Assembly (NCBI GenBank): GCA_004293285.1
Contig: RDYF01000028.1
Location: 1-64,000, forward strand
DNA from: Verrucomicrobiota bacterium
GTDB taxonomy: Bacteria; Verrucomicrobiota; Verrucomicrobiia; Verrucomicrobiales; Akkermansiaceae
Direction: 5' to 3'
DNA: 64,000 bases
A program made the position numbers and the translations under genes. Under the pieces are notes generated by a model. It saw nothing but the letters and a program-made list of their open reading frames with translations. It made no database searches and was not told the origin of the DNA. This document shows, piece by piece, positions 61,726 through 64,000 of this stretch. Position 1 is the stretch's first letter. The number at the start of each line of letters is the position of its first letter.

Positions 61726-62331
61726 TCAGTATTTCACGCTGCAACCGTAAGGCTCGGTCTTCGCTTGGCTGACAGGCTTGCCAGCCAAAACTTCGTCCAG
61801 GGCCTTGGCCACGTAGTTTTCGGCCGTTGGGATGTCGGCCTCATCGGTGCTTTTCTTGGAATCAATCGCACCATTGTAGACCAACACGCCAGCGGCATCG
61901 ATGACATACATGTGAGGCGTCGTCTTGGCCATGTAGGCTTTGCCTATCGTGCCGCTTTCGTCGGCAATCAAATGGCTCGCTTTGCTCCCTTTGTCGGCCG
62001 AAATTTTGAGAAAGGTTTCGTTGTCGGTATAGCTGCCACTTGCTTTGGAGCCAGAATTGATGGTGATCCATACCACCCCTTTGCCCGTGTAGGTTTCTTG
62101 CAGTTTCTGCATATTTTTCGAAGCATAGTGCTTTACCACAAAAGGGCAACCGTGGTTGACCCACTCGAGCACGACCACTTTGCCTTTGAGTTTCTCGAGC
62201 GATACTTCCGCGCCCTTGGCGTCTTTCGCCGCAAATGCGGGTGCTGGTTTGCCCACTTCCGCGGCTTGCACAGAGAGGGAGAGAGAGATGGCGCTAACCA
62301 TCGCGGTGAACATGTGTTTTGCTGTCATCAT
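61726..62331 (-). CDS. Exported thioredoxin-like/redoxin protein
   Basis: A 201-residue AhpC/TSA-type thioredoxin-fold protein. A signal peptide is likely at 1-23 (MFTAMVSAISLSLSVQA). The mature domain starts VGKPAPAFAAKDAKG, followed by KVVVLEWVNHGCPFVVKHYA, where a single Cys stands in place of the usual CxxC. ITINSGSKASGSYTDNE and TTPHMYVIDAAGVLVYNG are typical of the redoxin-domain proteins. A second Cys is near the C terminus (PYGCSVKY). A periplasmic peroxidase or thiol-redox function is plausible. It lies 92 bp downstream of a DsbC-N-like gene on the same strand and is followed by a terminator. Confidence 0.88.
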   Translation of the reverse strand: MMTAKHMFTAMVSAISLSLSVQAAEVGKPAPAFAAKDAKGAEVSLEKLKGKVVVLEWVNHGCPFVVKHYASKNMQKLQETYTGKGVVWITINSGSKASGSYTDNETFLKISADKGSKASHLIADESGTIGKAYMAKTTPHMYVIDAAGVLVYNGAIDSKKSTDEADIPTAENYVAKALDEVLAGKPVSQAKTEPYGCSVKY

Positions 62332-62423
62332 TGGATTGGAATGGTTGTAGGGTTCTTCGACGCAGTCTTGCTGCGCATCACCGTTACCATGCCCCAGAAC
62401 GGCGATGGTTCCAATGGGAAAAT

Positions 62424-63215
62424 TCAGGATTTTTTCCACTCGATCCAGCGAGCCACTCGTGGCTGCGGGGGCACGATCAAGAGTTTGAGTTCGGTCAACG
62501 GTCCTTCCGCATACTCGTTTTTGATGGCTTTGGCCTCATAGCCCGTTGCCGTTTTGCTCCATCGCAACGCTTGCTTGGGATCCAGCGCTTGCTCCGTCAG
62601 CGGAAAAAATTCGCTGCCCTCCAAGGCCCAATCGTCAGCACCTTCGAGGTTGAGGATGACCTCGTTTTTCTCTTCCCGAACCATCAGGCGCAGCTCGGGC
62701 GCTGGCTGCGGCATCGATCGATGAGTCGCCAGAATCTTTTGCTCTTTGCTGACATCGTCGACCGATTCCGCCAGCTTGGCGACGAGCCGAAGTTTTCCAG
62801 GGACACAGCTTTTTTCATCACAGGCAAGCCAACGCAGTTCCCCGCTTATCTCCGTCTGAAGATCGACGGAGGCTTGAGCGCGAATTTCCAAGGCCATCAG
62901 AACTTCCCCCTCGTATCCATAACACGAAAGCCCGCCTGTCATGGCTCGATGCGGAACGGGAAACATCAACTCACTGACTTCAACCCCAGTCGGCAATTGC
63001 CAGCGCAGTGTGGTTTTCACGCCACCCTCTCCCGGATTGACCCAGTAACCGTGCCAGCCTTTTTCGTAGTGCATCGATAATACTGCAGGAATCATCCGAC
63101 TCCCGTCAGCTTGCGCCTGCGCTTTGCCCAACCAAAGCTCCACCCGCGCGTGACCTGACTCTTCGGCAGCCAACCATCCCCCGAGTATGCTCATCATCAT
63201 GATCAGAAGTTTCAT
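62424..63215 (-). CDS. Exported protein with a DsbD alpha/DsbC_N-like domain
   Basis: A 263-residue exported protein with a signal peptide at about 1-17 (LLIMMMSILGGWLAA). The domain shows MHYEKGWHGYWVNPGEGG, LRWQLPTGVEV, MFPVPHRAM, CYGYEGEVLMALEI and RWLACDEKSCVPG, the pattern of the N-terminal domain of thiol:disulfide interchange DsbD/ScsB-type proteins. The membrane electron-transfer part of DsbD is absent. The paired Cys in ACDEKSC could be redox-active. Together with the downstream thioredoxin-like gene it suggests a small extracytoplasmic redox module. Confidence 0.82.
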   Translation of the reverse strand: MKLLIMMMSILGGWLAAEESGHARVELWLGKAQAQADGSRMIPAVLSMHYEKGWHGYWVNPGEGGVKTTLRWQLPTGVEVSELMFPVPHRAMTGGLSCYGYEGEVLMALEIRAQASVDLQTEISGELRWLACDEKSCVPGKLRLVAKLAESVDDVSKEQKILATHRSMPQPAPELRLMVREEKNEVILNLEGADDWALEGSEFFPLTEQALDPKQALRWSKTATGYEAKAIKNEYAEGPLTELKLLIVPPQPRVARWIEWKKS

Positions 63216-63254
63216 GACGCACCGTATCACAAAAGCCACATGCCGCAGCAGAAA

Positions 63255-63479
63255 TCACATCAAATCACTCGCCGTCACCGAGTTCTGTTCACGCGATCCC
63301 AGCAACTGGGCCTGCGCAATCACCCGCGTCGGCGAGGCATCGAAGCGAAAGGAATGGCAGTTGGGACATAATACGGTCTTCAGACTAACGATCGAATCGC
63401 AGCCTTCGCACACCTTATACGAAGTCGCAGATGCAGCGATCTTCCGTGCCTTGTCTTGTCTCGATTCTGAGTCGCTCAT
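63255..63479 (-). CDS. Small zinc-ribbon protein
   Basis: A 74-residue protein with a four-Cys zinc ribbon: CEGC, then 11 residues on, CPNC. An acidic-basic N-terminal stretch (SDSESRQDKARKIAASAT) precedes it. The start is the ATG at 63477-63479; a longer open frame upstream overlaps the rpsT terminator. Small zinc-ribbon proteins often act in RNA or protein binding, but the role is unknown. It lies downstream of rpsT and its terminator. Confidence 0.72.
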   Translation of the reverse strand: MSDSESRQDKARKIAASATSYKVCEGCDSIVSLKTVLCPNCHSFRFDASPTRVIAQAQLLGSREQNSVTASDLM

Positions 63480-63525
63480 GATATTGGATCGGTCGATGGA
63501 TTCAGTCTTGTCACAGAAAAAGCGG

Positions 63526-63557
63526 ACCAGCCGGGGCTGCGTCCGCTTGCAATCTGA
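63526..63557 (-). terminator. Rho-independent terminator of rpsT
   Basis: AGCGGAC (63531-63537) pairs with GTCCGCT (63551-63557), with an inner CAGC/GCTG stem, followed on the minus strand by UUUU. It lies 14 bp past the rpsT stop. Confidence 0.9.
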
Positions 63558-63570
63558 AATCTGATGCGAA

Positions 63571-63837
63571 TTATGCGCCAACGCCCGCCAGAGCTTTCGA
63601 TGCCTTGCTCTTAATGTTTGCGGCTTTGTTGCTGTGAATCAAATTGGTCTTGGCTGCCTTGTCGACAGCGGAAGAAAGTGCGCTGAGAGCCGTAGAAGCT
63701 GCTGCTTTGTCACCACTCGAAATGGCCTCCGAAACTTTTTTGCGAAGAGTGCGGATACGGCTCTTAGCAGCGCGATTGCGCTCGGTGCGAACTTCGGTTT
63801 GACGAATGCGCTTCTGGGCAGATTTGGTGTGGGCCAT
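63571..63837 (-). CDS. rpsT: 30S ribosomal protein S20
   Basis: An 88-residue ribosomal protein that binds 16S rRNA. The sequence is the typical Lys/Arg/Ala-rich helical bundle: HTKSAQKRIRQTEVRTERNR at the N terminus, KSRIRTLRKKVSEAI, then LSALSSAVDKAAKTNLIHSN and KAANIKSKASKALA. Length is standard. It has its own sigma-70-type promoter about 62 bp upstream and a terminator just downstream, so it is monocistronic. Confidence 0.97.
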   Translation of the reverse strand: MAHTKSAQKRIRQTEVRTERNRAAKSRIRTLRKKVSEAISSGDKAAASTALSALSSAVDKAAKTNLIHSNKAANIKSKASKALAGVGA

Positions 63838-63898
63838 GGTGAAAGTGGGACGGTTGTGAAATGATCAGATGTTTCGTTTCCGCAAGCGCGGGGAGAGA

Positions 63899-63926
63899 AA
63901 TCTAGAGAATTCAGCCGCCATGTCAA
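63899..63926 (-). promoter_or_regulatory. Sigma-70-type promoter of rpsT
   Basis: On the minus strand TTGACA (63926-63921) and TAGATT (63904-63899) are separated by 16 bp, close to consensus. Transcription would start near 63892, giving a leader of about 55 nt before the rpsT ATG. Confidence 0.75.
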
Positions 63927-64000
63927 GCAAAAGACCATCATTTTTGCGATTTTTCTCCGCCGCCGCCATTCGACTCTTTTTTCCGCTCTTTTGGCTCATT

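Overview
The window reads as a bacterial chromosome segment of about 54% GC by eye (not computed), most probably from the phylum Verrucomicrobiota. The strongest pointer is a bacterial microcompartment (BMC) locus of the planctomycete/verrucomicrobial (PVM) type used for L-fucose and L-rhamnose breakdown. Two alpha-L-rhamnosidases of families GH106 and GH78, a squalene/phytoene synthase, several two-component systems, sigma-54 regulators and a prepilin-like protein fit the same picture. The taxonomy is inferred from gene content, not from a marker-gene comparison.

Layout. 1-5 kb: a partial Hsp70, an EIIA/PtsN-like protein, a broken gatA with an intact gatC, and an unusual alkaline-phosphatase-superfamily protein. 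5-12.5 kb: housekeeping and isoprenoid genes (lepB, squalene/phytoene synthase, queD, murJ, polyprenyl diphosphate synthase, obg) and prfB with its programmed +1 frameshift site intact. 12.9-15 kb: a sigma-54 regulator with a degenerate receiver domain, then upp. 15-21.4 kb: the BMC operon on the minus strand. In transcription order it holds pduL, two BMC-H, acetate kinase, BMC-H, BMC-P, aldehyde dehydrogenase, two BMC-P and a class II aldolase; it ends at a strong terminator and carries two internal intercistronic hairpins. 21.6-25.2 kb: a sugar isomerase/Gfo-Idh pair with its own terminator, and a mutarotase-like gene. 25.2-25.5 kb: a three-unit, 97-bp-period hairpin array with compensatory base changes. 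25.7-29 kb: a NarL-type response regulator and a large GAF/PAS histidine kinase. 29-35.7 kb: a MidA-like methyltransferase, an M3 peptidase, uppS, hisC and a DUF4230 protein, around a gene-poor stretch. 36-39 kb: the GH106 gene, flanked by near-identical 29-bp direct repeats. 39-48.8 kb: prepilin-like protein, ABC transporter, dxs, xseB, a split membrane glycosyltransferase-like gene, and an NtrC-type regulator/kinase pair. 48.8-64 kb: cutA, xer recombinase, a secreted protein with a possible nuclease-like signature, an IF-1-like gene, trmD, mfd, GH78 rhamnosidase, a large TPR protein, a uracil-DNA-glycosylase-like protein without Fe-S cysteines, a secreted redox pair, a zinc-ribbon protein and rpsT.

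How the genes fit together. The secreted rhamnosidases can release L-rhamnose from polysaccharides. The aldolase in the BMC would split the 1-phosphate of the ketose into DHAP and L-lactaldehyde. Aldehyde dehydrogenase, PduL and acetate kinase can then convert the aldehyde through an acyl-CoA and acyl phosphate to an acid plus ATP inside a protein shell. No sugar kinase, sugar isomerase of the rhamnose pathway, lactaldehyde reductase or DeoR-type regulator is visible here, so the pathway must be completed elsewhere.

The most unusual items are the 97-bp hairpin array, whose pairing is better conserved on the minus-strand RNA, the reading-frame breaks in gatA and in the glycosyltransferase-like gene, the glycosylase-like protein lacking all Fe-S ligands, and the post-transcriptional architecture of the BMC operon. 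No tRNA, rRNA, CRISPR array or intact transposase was seen.
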